From: Oscillospiraceae bacterium | GTDB lineage: Bacteria; Bacillota; Clostridia; Oscillospirales; Ruminococcaceae | Assembly (NCBI GenBank): GCA_004556975.1 | Contig: SFFD01000002.1 | Location: 62,001-126,000 of the forward strand | Direction of reading: 5' to 3' | DNA: 64,000 nt | Part shown: positions 32,476 to 40,712 of the stretch, one piece after another | Layout: every line of letters begins with the position of its first letter | Numbering within the stretch: the stretch's first letter is position 1 | Translations under genes and position numbers: made by a program | The notes under the pieces: model-generated | Told to the model about the DNA's origin: nothing | The model's database searches: none | What the model saw: only the letters and a program-made list of their open reading frames with translations

Positions 32476-32537
32476 CGCACATTTGTTCTTAAAATTTCCC
32501 GGAATCTATTGCACGCTTTGATAAAAAGGCGTAAAAT
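32476..32537 (+). promoter_or_regulatory. dinB promoter with a LexA-like box
   Basis: TTGCAC (32509-32514), 17 bp, TAAAAT (32532-32537). Just upstream, CGCACATTTGTTCT (32476-32489) matches 11 of 14 positions of the Firmicutes LexA box CGAACRNRYGTTYC; one half site (GTTC) is perfect. Confidence 0.55.
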
Positions 32538-32582
32538 ATACTTATAAAACAGGTGCGAATGCAGAAAGGGGAGCGCGGCTTT

Positions 32583-33758
32583 TTGAAAATTTTCCATGTT
32601 GATATGAACTCGTTTTTTGCCTCGTGCGAACAGGCCGTGAACCCCGAATATGCCAAAAAGCCGCTTGTGGTCTGCGGCGACCCCGAAAACCGCGCCGGAA
32701 TTGTGCTTGCCGCAAGCTATGAGGCAAAGGCGTTCGGCATAAAAACCACCATGCTTTGCTATGAGGCAAAGCGCCTTTGCCCGAATGCAATTTTTGTGCC
32801 CTGCCGCCACCGGCTGTATTCTGAAATCAGCCGAAAGGTCATGGCAATTCTTGACGATTTCACCCCGGTAAAGGAGCAGGCCTCAATCGATGAAGCCTAC
32901 CTTGATATGACCGGAACCGAACGGCTTTTCGGCGATTCCGCCGCGGCCGCGCGCCTTATCCAAAAGCGCATTTACGATGAACTGCACATAGGCTGCTCCG
33001 TGGGAATTTCCACAAACAAGCTGCTTGCAAAAATGGCAAGCGATATGAAAAAGCCCATGGGCATAACGGAGCTTTATGAAAGCGATGTTCCACAAAAGCT
33101 TTGGCCGCTTCCCGTTCGCGAGCTTTTCGGCGTGGGCGGCAAAACCGCCGAAAAGCTGGAGCATTACGGCATAACCACCGTCGGCGGTCTTGCCGCAATG
33201 GATGAAGGCTGGCTTTGCCGTACCTTTGGCCCGGCAACGGCAAAATATCTGCACGAAGCCGCAAACGGCCGCGGCGCAGAAAGCCTTGAGCCGGACGGCA
33301 CGGTTGAAAGCCGCTCTGTCGGCAACGAAAATACCTATTCCCGCGATGTCACCTCAATGGAGGAAGCCTTCCGCGAGCTGCTTTTTCTTTGCGACAGCGT
33401 GGGATATCGCCTTCGCAAAGAAAAAAAGCAGGCGCGCTGCGTTACGGTCAAAATAAAATACTACGATTTCAAAGTCGTCACCCGAAGCCGCACTTTGCCG
33501 CTGCCATTTTGCGATACGGATACTCTTTACAAAACCGCTTCGGAGCTTTTTGCCGCCAACTGGAGCAAAAAACCGGTGCGCCTTTTGGGGGTAACCGCTT
33601 CCGGCTTTGACGAATGCGAACAGATTACGCTGTTTGAAGATTCAGCGGCGGAAAAACACGGCGCGGTTGACGAAAGCGTGGACTCGCTTCGCCGCCGTTT
33701 CGGCTATAACAGCGTTGTGCGCGCTTCGCTTATGGAAAAGAAAAATAAAAAGCTGTAA
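32583..33758 (+). CDS. dinB: DNA polymerase IV (Y family)
   Basis: 391 aa translesion polymerase. Starts KIFHVDMNSFFASCEQ with the first catalytic Asp; SIDEAYLDMTG carries the other acidic pair; the HhH region is LFGVGGKTAEKLEHYGITTVGGLA; a little-finger domain ends the protein. The C-terminal clamp-binding peptide may be QITLFED. TTG at 32583 is used: AAAGGGGAG is 9 bp upstream. A LexA-like box lies in front, so SOS control is likely. Confidence 0.92.
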   Translation: MKIFHVDMNSFFASCEQAVNPEYAKKPLVVCGDPENRAGIVLAASYEAKAFGIKTTMLCYEAKRLCPNAIFVPCRHRLYSEISRKVMAILDDFTPVKEQASIDEAYLDMTGTERLFGDSAAAARLIQKRIYDELHIGCSVGISTNKLLAKMASDMKKPMGITELYESDVPQKLWPLPVRELFGVGGKTAEKLEHYGITTVGGLAAMDEGWLCRTFGPATAKYLHEAANGRGAESLEPDGTVESRSVGNENTYSRDVTSMEEAFRELLFLCDSVGYRLRKEKKQARCVTVKIKYYDFKVVTRSRTLPLPFCDTDTLYKTASELFAANWSKKPVRLLGVTASGFDECEQITLFEDSAAEKHGAVDESVDSLRRRFGYNSVVRASLMEKKNKKL

Positions 33759-33813
33759 AAAATGCACACAAACCGGCATAAAATTACAGATAATCATATT
33801 TGGAGGTCTGATT

Positions 33814-34431
33814 ATGAAGGTACTTATTTTGAACGGAAGCCCGCGCGCGAACGGAAACACCGCCTTGGCAATAAGAGAGATGGAAAAAGTATTCCGTTCT
33901 TCCGGCGTGGAGGTGGAAACAATACAGGTCGGAAGCAAAAACATCCGCGGATGTATTGCCTGCGGCAGCTGTGCTGGCACCGGAAAATGCGCGTTTGACG
34001 ACATTGTAAACGAAATAGCCGAAAAATTTGAAAAAGCGGACGGTCTTGTTGCGGCAAGCCCGGTTTATTACGCTTCGGCGAACGCGACTCTTGTTGCCTG
34101 CCTTGACAGGCTTTTTTACAGCACCCGCTTTGATAAGACCATGAAGGTCGGCGCAAGCGTTGTGTGCGCAAGAAGGGGCGGCTGCTCGTCATCCTTTGAC
34201 GAGCTGAACAAATATTTTACCATAAGCGGAATGCCGGTGGCTTCAAGTCAGTACTGGAACTCCGTTCACGGCGCGGCAAAGGGCGAAGCGGAGTTTGACG
34301 AAGAGGGAAAACAGACAATGCGAACTCTTGCGGCAAATATGACTTTTCTTATGAAGAGCATTGCCCTTGGCAAAGAAAAATACGGCCTTCCCGAAAAGGA
34401 AGCGAGAACGGCTACAAATTTCATAAGATAA
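33814..34431 (+). CDS. NADPH-dependent FMN reductase/flavodoxin-fold oxidoreductase
   Basis: 205 aa. Flavin phosphate loop GSPRANGNT (8-16), then CIACGSCAGTGKC, a Cys cluster of the iron-sulfur flavoprotein/WrbA-like branch, and SPVYYASANATLVACLDRLFY. It likely transfers electrons from NAD(P)H or ferredoxin via FMN; whether the Cys residues hold an Fe-S cluster is not certain. GGAGG lies 8 bp before the ATG at 33814; the frame is open upstream but within dinB. Confidence 0.85.
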   Translation: MKVLILNGSPRANGNTALAIREMEKVFRSSGVEVETIQVGSKNIRGCIACGSCAGTGKCAFDDIVNEIAEKFEKADGLVAASPVYYASANATLVACLDRLFYSTRFDKTMKVGASVVCARRGGCSSSFDELNKYFTISGMPVASSQYWNSVHGAAKGEAEFDEEGKQTMRTLAANMTFLMKSIALGKEKYGLPEKEARTATNFIR

Positions 34432-34433
34432 AA

Positions 34434-34466
34434 TAAAAAATCCGGGCCGCACGGCTCGGATTTTTT
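34434..34466 (+). terminator. Terminator between the flavoprotein and DUF1540 genes
   Basis: AAAAAAATCCGGGCC (from 34434) pairs with GGCTCGGATTTTTT (to 34466), one G-U pair. T-runs on both strands, so it serves both converging genes. Confidence 0.8.
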
Positions 34467-34495
34467 GCTTTCAAAAACGCCGAATAACTGAAAAA

Positions 34496-34660
34496 TTATC
34501 CTTTGTAAACGAAAGATTTGCAATCGGTGCACTCACATTTGGTGGGGTTCATTTCGTGAGTGGAAATTTCAATTTTGTCAAGAGAACAATAGTCGCAGTC
34601 CTTGCAGTGATATTCACAGTTGTTGACGGTGCAGCGGATATTGGGATTTGCTTCTCTCAT
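34496..34660 (-). CDS. DUF1540 Cys-rich small protein
   Basis: 54 aa read directly from the minus strand: MREANPNIRCTVNNCEYHCK..., with eight Cys in pairs (C10, C15, C19, C22, C25, C42, C44, C47) in DUF1540 spacing, likely metal-binding. Function unknown; the family is common in spore-formers. A perfect AAAGGAGG precedes the ATG by 11 bp. It is divergent from spoIVA with 136 bp between starts, which hints at sporulation-linked expression (inference). Confidence 0.85.
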   Translation of the reverse strand: MREANPNIRCTVNNCEYHCKDCDYCSLDKIEISTHEMNPTKCECTDCKSFVYKG

Positions 34661-34733
34661 AAAACAAAATGCCTCCTTTAAAGATTTGCTATTAGTTTTT
34701 GCACGGCAAACTGATTTATGCAGAAAAAGCGGT

Positions 34734-34761
34734 TCTATTTTTTACGTTTTTTCATATAAAT
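34734..34761 (+). promoter_or_regulatory. Candidate sigma-E promoter of spoIVA
   Basis: CATATAAAT (34753-34761) resembles the sigma-E -10 (CATAyAmT) and TCTATTT (34734-34740) a sigma-E -35, 12 bp apart. spoIVA is a sigma-E gene in other Bacilli and Clostridia. Confidence 0.4.
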
Positions 34762-34796
34762 TTTTTGACGAAAAAATTTTTGAGGGAAGGGTAATT

Positions 34797-36275
34797 ATGA
34801 CAGACACAAATGTATATAAAGACATTGCCGCACGCACCGCCGGCGATATATATATCGGTGTTGTCGGTCCGGTTCGCACCGGCAAAAGCACATTTATAAA
34901 AAAATTTATGGAAACGCTGGTTTTGCCCAATATAAATAATGAATATAAAAGGGAAAGGGCAAAGGACGAACTTCCGCAATCCGCCGCCGGAAAAACCATT
35001 ATGACCACGGAACCGAAATTTGTTCCGGAGGAAGCCGCTGAAATAAGCATTGACGGAGAAACCGCCTTCCGCGTGCGGCTTATCGACTGCGTTGGGTATA
35101 TTGTGCCTTCCGCCATCGGCTATTTTGAAAACAACGCGCCGCGAATGGTGCTTACCCCGTGGTTTGAGGAAGAAATTCCGTTCAATATGGCGGCGGAAAT
35201 AGGCACGGATAAGGTGATAACCGAACATTCAACCATCGGTCTTGTAGTAACCTCCGACGGTTCCATAAGCGAAATCCCCCGCGAGGAATATCACGAAGCG
35301 GAACAGCGCGTAATTGCGGAGCTTAAAGGCCTTGACCGACCCTTTGCGGTGATTCTTAACTGCGCGGAGCCGCAAAGCCCCTCTGCAAAGGCAATCGCGG
35401 AAGATATGCAGCGCGAATACGGCGTGCCTGTGGCTCCGCTTAATTGCCTTAATATGACAGAGGAAGACATAAAGGTAATCCTTTCCGACGTGCTCGGCCG
35501 CTTCCCGATAAAAGAAATTGCCATAGATATGCCCGGCTGGCTTATGAGCCTTGACAGGGAACACTGGCTTAGAAAAGCGGTTCTGGAACCGGCTGTGGCT
35601 GCGGCGCGCAGCATAGGAAAAATATCAGAAGTGCGAAGCCTTTTGCCGGCGCTTGAAGAATGTGAATATGTAAAAGACGCAGCCCTTAAAAATATAAATC
35701 TCGGAAGCGGCCGCGCCGACATTACAATAATGCTGAACCCACAGCTTTTTTATAAGGTGTTAAGCGAAGAAACCGGCATCGACATTGAGGGAGAAAGCTC
35801 CCTTATGCCGCGTATGCGCGAGCTTGCCGAAATAAAACAAAAATATGACCGCATACGCGGCGCCCTCGACCAGGTAGAGGCCGTCGGTTACGGCATAGTT
35901 ATGCCCTCAATTGACGAGCTTACCCTCGAAGAGCCTGAAATTGTGCGCCAGGGCGGACGCTATGGGGTAAAGCTTCGCGCTTCCGCGCCGTCAATTCATA
36001 TGATGCGCGCAGATATAACAACAGAAGTAGCGCCGATTGTCGGCAGCGAAAAGCAAAGCGAGGATTTGGTGCGATATCTTCTTGACGAGTTTGAAGAGGA
36101 CCCGAAAAAAATCTGGGAATCCAACATTTTCGGCAAAAGCCTTCATGAACTGGTGAACGAAGGACTGCACACAAAGCTTGCGCGTATGCCGCAGGAGGCG
36201 CGGCTGAAACTTCAGGAAACCATAAGCCGCATAATCAACGAGGGTTGTTCAGGCTTAATCTGTATTATATTGTAA
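34797..36275 (+). CDS. spoIVA: Stage IV sporulation protein A, spore coat morphogenetic ATPase
   Basis: 492 aa, normal SpoIVA length. P-loop GPVRTGKST (24-32), DCVGYIVPSAIGYFENNAPRMV, the TDGSI and NCAEP (TKXD-like) segments, a long middle domain and the conserved last residues CSGLICIIL. SpoIVA polymerises on the forespore surface and forms the base of the coat; the tail binds SpoVM. This shows the host makes endospores. ATG at 34797 with GGAAGGG upstream; the frame stays open 59 codons before it without a ribosome site. Confidence 0.95.
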   Translation: MTDTNVYKDIAARTAGDIYIGVVGPVRTGKSTFIKKFMETLVLPNINNEYKRERAKDELPQSAAGKTIMTTEPKFVPEEAAEISIDGETAFRVRLIDCVGYIVPSAIGYFENNAPRMVLTPWFEEEIPFNMAAEIGTDKVITEHSTIGLVVTSDGSISEIPREEYHEAEQRVIAELKGLDRPFAVILNCAEPQSPSAKAIAEDMQREYGVPVAPLNCLNMTEEDIKVILSDVLGRFPIKEIAIDMPGWLMSLDREHWLRKAVLEPAVAAARSIGKISEVRSLLPALEECEYVKDAALKNINLGSGRADITIMLNPQLFYKVLSEETGIDIEGESSLMPRMRELAEIKQKYDRIRGALDQVEAVGYGIVMPSIDELTLEEPEIVRQGGRYGVKLRASAPSIHMMRADITTEVAPIVGSEKQSEDLVRYLLDEFEEDPKKIWESNIFGKSLHELVNEGLHTKLARMPQEARLKLQETISRIINEGCSGLICIIL

Positions 36276-36291
36276 TATATCCGGCCATATG

Positions 36292-36323
36292 CCCGGCAGC
36301 GTCTGCTGTCGGGTTTGTTTTTT
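36292..36323 (+). terminator. spoIVA terminator
   Basis: CCCGGCAG (36292-36299) pairs with CTGTCGGG (36306-36313, one G-U) followed by TTTGTTTTTT. It overlaps the end of the convergent small gene. Confidence 0.75.
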
Positions 36324-36588
36324 ATGCCGCGGTTTTGCAGGCGGCGGCACGGCGAAGCCGGGCCATTTCTCTTTTTCTGCGAAGCTTTTCTGCTTCAATG
36401 GCTCTTGTGCAGTTCGAGGTGCCCCAAACGCCTAAACAGGCGGCAAAAAACGCCGTTCCGCCGTAAATAAAGACCTCTGCGGTGCTTAAAACATCGCTGT
36501 CACTCAGTCCTGCAACGCAGATTGCCGCAAGCACTCCGCACACGGCAAGCACTTTGAATATAAAATTTGAAACGTATGTTCTTTCCAT
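36322..36588 (-). CDS. Small membrane protein behind a LexA-like promoter
   Basis: 88 aa, family not recognised. Two hydrophobic segments (FIFKVLAVCGVLAAICVAGL near 9-28, VFIYGGTAFFAACLGVWGTS near 38-57) are followed by a strongly basic tail (KLRRKREMARLRRAA). It is preceded by a good sigma-A promoter and two perfect-core GAACnnnnGTTC palindromes. Small membrane proteins under LexA control are often division inhibitors (YneA, SosA, DivS), though this one lacks their LysM or single-helix plan. ATG at 36588 has AGGA 8 bp upstream; 36597 is too close to it. Confidence 0.7.
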   Translation of the reverse strand: MERTYVSNFIFKVLAVCGVLAAICVAGLSDSDVLSTAEVFIYGGTAFFAACLGVWGTSNCTRAIEAEKLRRKREMARLRRAAACKTAA

Positions 36589-36639
36589 TTTAAGCATCCT
36601 TTCTTGGGTCATATAGGGGGGTGTCCGTTTCGTTTTTTA

Positions 36640-36725
36640 GAACGTCTGTTCTTATTTCTGCTTTTATTATACACGAAAAAAAATAAAAATCAAGGGTTTT
36701 TGTCAAAAAAATCGAACAGTTGTTC
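36640..36725 (-). promoter_or_regulatory. Promoter bracketed by two LexA-like boxes
   Basis: Minus strand: -35 TTGATT (36693-36688), 16 bp, -10 TATAAT (36671-36666). GAACGTCTGTTC (36640-36651) lies just past the expected transcription start and CGAACAGTTGTTC (36713-36725) upstream of the -35. Both have both half sites of the Firmicutes LexA box intact. Confidence 0.65.
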
Positions 36726-36842
36726 ACTTTTTTTAAAATCAAAAGAAAAAAAGCGTCGAAAGGCGCCTTTGCAAAAATAGTTCTTGTTATTTATGAAAAA
36801 GTGTTATAGAATAGAAGAAGTTTTTGTCGGGAGGACGCTTTT

Positions 36843-38198
36843 TTGATACGAAACAAGGATTTTTACAAACTGCTTTTTTCCATTACGCTGCCCATTGCGG
36901 CGCAAAACTTCATTACGTTTACCGTAAGCATGGCGGATTCGCTTATGCTCGGAAAGCTGGGCGAAACGGCGCTTTCTGCCGCGAACCTTGCGAACCAGCT
37001 TTTCTTTATGCTTATGATAATAACCTTCGGCGTAACCTCCGCCGCGATGGTTTTTGCTTCACAATATTGGGGGAAAGGCGACGTATATTCACTTCGGCGC
37101 ATAATCACAATAATGCTTCGCGTTGCCTTCGTAATAAGCCTTATAGCTTCCGTTCTGGCTCTTTGCCTGCCGGAGGTGGTTATGTCATGGTATTCCGATG
37201 ACGCCGCCGTTATATCGGAGGGCGCAGCTTACCTGCGCATAGTCGGCTGGATATACCCGATTTATTCCGTAACAAACGCAATGGTATGCATATTCCGCTG
37301 CGCCCACGAAGTAAAAATTTCAATCGTCGTCTATTTGGTTTCACTTGTTGTCAATGTGTTTTTCAACTGGGTGTTCATATTCGGCAATCTCGGAAGTCCC
37401 GCAATGGGCGTGCGCGGCGCCGCGCTTGCAACGGCGGTTGCCCGTTGTGCGGAGCTTGTAATACTGATAATATATCTTGCGGCGTTTGAGAAGAAAATTC
37501 ACTATACATTTGAGGATTTCTTCGTTCCGGTAAAACCGTATATTAAGGATTTTATAAAAACCGGCGCGCCGGTTATACTTAACGAAACGGTATGGAGCAT
37601 AGGCAGCAGCATACTTTCAATGATAATCGGCCACATAAGCACCGAATTTGTTTCCGCAAACAGCATTGCAAACGTAATCTGGCAGTGCGTCTGGGTAATG
37701 ATTTCCGGCATGGGCAACGCCACGGCGGTAATAATCGGCAACGCCGTCGGAATGGGGGAGGATAAGGCCTATATCAATAAAATGGCGCAAAGCATAATTG
37801 TCGTTGCGGGAATTATGGGCGTTGCCGCCGCGGGAATAATTCTGCTTATCCGCGAACCGGTAATAGGATTTTACGAGGTTTCGCAGTCGACAAAAGACCT
37901 TGCAATGGAGCTTATTGTTTCATATGCGGCCATTTTGGTTTTGCAGTCCATGTCTGTTCAGTATGTGGTGGGAATTTTCCGCGGCGGCGGCGATACAAAA
38001 TTCTCAATGCTTATAGACACGGTGTTCCTTTGGATTTTCGCAATTCCGCTTGGCGCATACGCCGGACTTGTGCTTAAGCTTGCGCCGCCGATAGTATATC
38101 TTGTTCTTCGCTGTGACGAGGTATTTAAATGCTTCGCCGGCTTTATTCATATGAAAAAGGGCCGCTGGGTGCGCGATGTCACCGTGGCTGAAAACTGA
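36843..38198 (+). CDS. MATE-family multidrug efflux transporter
   Basis: 451 aa, twelve hydrophobic segments, two homologous halves as in MATE pumps (NorM/DinF class). Begins FYKLLFSITLPIAAQNFITFTVSMADSLMLG, a typical MATE opening; GAPVILNETVWSIGSSILSMIIGH starts the second half. It would export cations or drugs with Na+ or H+ influx. TTG start behind GGGAGGA. Substrate unknown. The upstream region has only a weak promoter (TTCTTG/TATAGA). Confidence 0.9.
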   Translation: MIRNKDFYKLLFSITLPIAAQNFITFTVSMADSLMLGKLGETALSAANLANQLFFMLMIITFGVTSAAMVFASQYWGKGDVYSLRRIITIMLRVAFVISLIASVLALCLPEVVMSWYSDDAAVISEGAAYLRIVGWIYPIYSVTNAMVCIFRCAHEVKISIVVYLVSLVVNVFFNWVFIFGNLGSPAMGVRGAALATAVARCAELVILIIYLAAFEKKIHYTFEDFFVPVKPYIKDFIKTGAPVILNETVWSIGSSILSMIIGHISTEFVSANSIANVIWQCVWVMISGMGNATAVIIGNAVGMGEDKAYINKMAQSIIVVAGIMGVAAAGIILLIREPVIGFYEVSQSTKDLAMELIVSYAAILVLQSMSVQYVVGIFRGGGDTKFSMLIDTVFLWIFAIPLGAYAGLVLKLAPPIVYLVLRCDEVFKCFAGFIHMKKGRWVRDVTVAEN

Positions 38199-38309
38199 TT
38201 CTTTACGGGCGCTTTGCGCAGGAGCAAACAATGTGCCGGAATAAAGAAGCAAATCCTTCATCGGCAAAAAAGAAATGGCGCCAAAAGCCCGCAAGCGCCG
38301 TTTTGGGTA

Positions 38310-38337
38310 TTGACTTATTTTGATAATATGGTAAAAT
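38310..38337 (+). promoter_or_regulatory. Promoter of the sigma-factor gene
   Basis: TTGACT (38310-38315), 16 bp, TAAAAT (38332-38337), 35 bp before the start at 38373. Confidence 0.6.
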
Positions 38338-38372
38338 ATCAGTTGATTGGTCATATGGAAAGGCGCTTTACA

Positions 38373-38921
38373 ATGTCCGAAAACGAAAACACCGTTGAAA
38401 GAATAGTCGCCGCGGTTAAAAACGGCGATTACAGCGAGCTTGATAATCTGATTAAGCTTTGTGTTTTTGTGCCGGAAAACGCGCTTTCCGCCGCCCAAAA
38501 GCTTGGATTTGAACGCGAAGATCTTCGTCAGGAGGGGATTGTGGCGCTTCTTCACGCGCTGCATTCATATGATCCGGCAATGGGCACAAGCTTCCGGACA
38601 TATTCATCCCACTGTATACGCCGGCGCATTGCTTCGGTTTTGCGCTCCGCCACAAGCAGCAAACATCTTTCAATGGCAGATTACGTTTCCCTTGACGGCG
38701 GAAGCGAAATTGCTCAGCAGCAGGATTGGATGCAGGATGTCGAGATTAGGGATATAAAAGAACGGCTTTTCCGCCGCCTTTCAAAAATGGAAGGCGAGGT
38801 TTTTCACCTTTATCTTGTCGGTTTATCCTATAAAGAAATTGCCGGCAGAATAGGAAAAACCGAAAAGTCGGTGGGCAACACCATGCAAAGAATAAGAAGC
38901 AAGCTTCGGCTTGAAGTGTAA
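38373..38921 (+). CDS. Sigma-70-family factor, SigH-like
   Basis: 182 aa. Region 2: FEREDLRQEGIVALLHALHSYDPAMGTSFRTYSSHCIRRRI, close to the SigH pattern of a DLxQEG core and a conserved aromatic 2.3-2.4 stretch. Region 4: EVFHLYLVGLSYKEIAGRIGKTEKSVGNTMQRIRSKL, a helix-turn-helix for the -35. Its length and lack of a region 3 fit SigH or an ECF-like factor. SigH starts sporulation in Bacillus. ATG at 38373 has GGAAAGG 9 bp upstream; the in-frame ATG at 38355 has none. Confidence 0.8.
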   Translation: MSENENTVERIVAAVKNGDYSELDNLIKLCVFVPENALSAAQKLGFEREDLRQEGIVALLHALHSYDPAMGTSFRTYSSHCIRRRIASVLRSATSSKHLSMADYVSLDGGSEIAQQQDWMQDVEIRDIKERLFRRLSKMEGEVFHLYLVGLSYKEIAGRIGKTEKSVGNTMQRIRSKLRLEV

Positions 38922-39066
38922 ACAGTGACCGTTATTATTGGTATGCGGCCCGAAGGGCTGAATATACGAATGCTCCGTGGCAATCAGGCAACATCTATTT
39001 TTTCCATTTAATTTAGCGGTTGTGGTGAACCAAGGGCAAATACATTTTCAAAAAAGAGGTAAAAAC

Positions 39067-39345
39067 ATGTACGAAGACAAAACCTTAGTGTGCAAAGAAT
39101 GCGGAAAAGAGTTCACTTTCACCGCCGGCGAACAGGAATTCTATGCAGAGCGCGGCTTCGTTAACGAGCCCCAGCGTTGCAAAGAGTGCCGCGATGCACG
39201 CAAAAACAAAATCAAAACCCAGAAAGAAATGTACACCACCACCTGCGCTGCCTGCGGCTGCGAAGCAAAAGTTCCTTTCAAACCCAGAGAGGATCGTCCT
39301 GTTTATTGCAGCGAGTGCTATGCAAAAATGAAAGGCGAGGAATAA
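39067..39345 (+). CDS. Zinc-ribbon protein (zf-trcl type)
   Basis: 92 aa with three or four CxxC pairs: VCKECGKEFTFTAGEQEFYAERGF, RCKECRDARK, TCAACGCEAKVPF, YCSECYAKM. The first part is the probable zinc-binding zf-trcl domain. Likely binds zinc; role unknown. ATG at 39067 behind AGAGG. It ends in front of the decayed module array on the opposite strand. Confidence 0.85.
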   Translation: MYEDKTLVCKECGKEFTFTAGEQEFYAERGFVNEPQRCKECRDARKNKIKTQKEMYTTTCAACGCEAKVPFKPREDRPVYCSECYAKMKGEE

Positions 39346-39373
39346 TTCCTTAACTTTTAATAATTGTACGAAG

Positions 39374-39405
39374 GCTCCCGGCGCAAAAACGCCGGGAGCT
39401 TTTTT
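39374..39405 (+). terminator. Terminator of the zinc-ribbon gene
   Basis: GCTCCCGGCG (39374-39383), loop CAAAAA, CGCCGGGAGC (39390-39399), T6. Perfect 10-bp stem. Confidence 0.92.
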
Positions 39406-39440
39406 CTGCACCGCTTTTTCAAAATTCGACTGTTTTTTGT

Positions 39441-39495
39441 TATTGACAGCGTTTCCGTTTTGTGGTATATTTGTTTTGGGCGAATGAACATCGCC
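39441..39495. repeat. Linker repeat, copy 1 of 4
   Basis: Starts TATTGACAGCGTTTCCGTT and ends GAACATCGCC. Nearly identical copies lie at 40658-40712 and 41845-41899, and a shorter one at 41672-41710. All encode NIPQNGNxVN on the minus strand. Confidence 0.85.
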
Positions 39496-40361
39496 CGTTT
39501 CAGAGTTTGATTCATCGATATCGTACCGACGGTTGCTCGGATCGATCCCTCGTGAATCAGGCTCTTTTTTTATTTTTAATTCCGTTCCCTTTGCCGCCTG
39601 ATTTTCTATGTAATTCAGATCCGTTCCGAACGCCGTAACAAGAACATTTGCTTTTTCAATCGTTCCTCTGTAATTTCCTTTGGTGTCTATTTCTATAACG
39701 GCATACATTTGTTTTCCTGCGAAAGCTTCACCCCATACATCTGCTCTGCGCTTACCGTGCCCGGCTTCCTCTGCTGCGCTTTTGCTCTTGAAATTTTCGG
39801 AAGTATCGGTTATACTATCGTTAGACGATATATTGTCCGACGGCTCCTGGGCTCTGGTGTTCACGGTTTGCGCAGACTGCGACCCAGATGGGGGCCGTCT
39901 TTTATTTGCGTCCATTCTGACGATGTCGTAAAAAACTTTGTTTCCGTCGTCCTTTACTCCTATTACTACCTCTGCGCTGTAATCGTTTCCGCCTATTTTA
40001 AGGTTTACCCTGCCCTTATCAAAAGAAACTATGTTATCAGTTCTTGCATGATCCGGCGGCACGTTTTGAAACTCGGTATTTTGTGAAATAACATCCAAAT
40101 GCGGAGCCGTTTCCATCTTGTCCCGATATATTTCAGGGCTTTTGTCCCTCAGGTATACGCTGTCTTTTGACTTTACAAATTCTCCTCTGCTTTTTGCAGA
40201 AACGTCAATGTGCTCTCCGTTAATGCTAAAGCCTTTTGAAAAGGCACTCCTAATAACATTTTTAACTCTTGCAAGCCAATCTTTTTTCGGAATATTTTCA
40301 AGAATGTTCGATTTAATATCAATAATCGTATTATTGTCCGCGTCGGTAATAACACTGACGC

Positions 40362-40368
40362 TTTTTTT
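40362..40368 (-). other. A7 slippery run at the frame change
   Basis: In the upstream frame the minus strand reads ATA-AAA-AAA-GCG. A -1 slip on A_AAA_AAA gives ...KKSVSVITD, continuing exactly into the downstream frame. It may be a decay mutation, phase variation, or programmed frameshifting. Confidence 0.5.
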
Positions 40369-40470
40369 ATTTCTGTGGCTTCCTGTTCGGAAAGAGAATA
40401 CTTTTCCCTATTAGTTAAATTGCTGTTATCTGCATTTTTCTGCTTTTCGGCAAGTATCGCTTCCTTCTCT

Positions 40471-40712
40471 GCGGCTTTTTTCTTTTTGGCGTCCTCTTTC
40501 TCCGCCCATTCGGCAAAGTCTTCGTTTTTGTTTTCCTGCGAAAGCTTCACCCCGTACATCTGCTCTGCGCTTACCGTGCCCGGCTTCATCTGCTGCGCTT
40601 TCGCAGCGTTTTCGGAATTCTGCTGCGCTTTCGCAGCGGAATTTTCCGCATCAGGAGTATTGACGCCGTTTCCGTTTTGTGGTATATTTGTTTTGGGCGA
40701 AGGAACATCGCC
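40471..40712. repeat. Long linker repeat, copy A (includes short repeat 40658-40712)
   Basis: About 230 bp nearly identical to 41485-41710, from GCGGCTTTTTTC through the Gln/Ala-rich stretch to TCCGTTTTGTGG. Confidence 0.85.

Larger units (their letters stand above)
39085..40116 (-). pseudogene. 3' part of frameshifted nuclease-module protein
   Basis: Open frame in the -1 phase of the next feature upstream. Reading through the A7 run joins it to that frame and restores a coherent domain: IDIKSNILENIPKKDWLARV, SINGEHIDVSAKSRGEFV, then APHLDVISQNTEFQNV and VNLKIGGNDYSAEVVIGV, a pattern I know from phage polyvalent proteins (LPD3, BECR-type nuclease fold; from memory). Then comes a second module YAVIEIDTKGNYRGTIEKAN, VLVTAFGTDLNYIENQAAKG. 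A copy of the common linker near 39705-39780 is read out of frame. After about 39420 the frame runs antisense into the zinc-ribbon gene, so its own stop has been lost. Confidence 0.6.

Noticed and set aside
39085..39400. Last 100 residues of the minus-strand frame ending at 39085 as real protein
   Set aside because: This part runs through the terminator and antisense to the zinc-ribbon gene; it is read-through after loss of the original stop.
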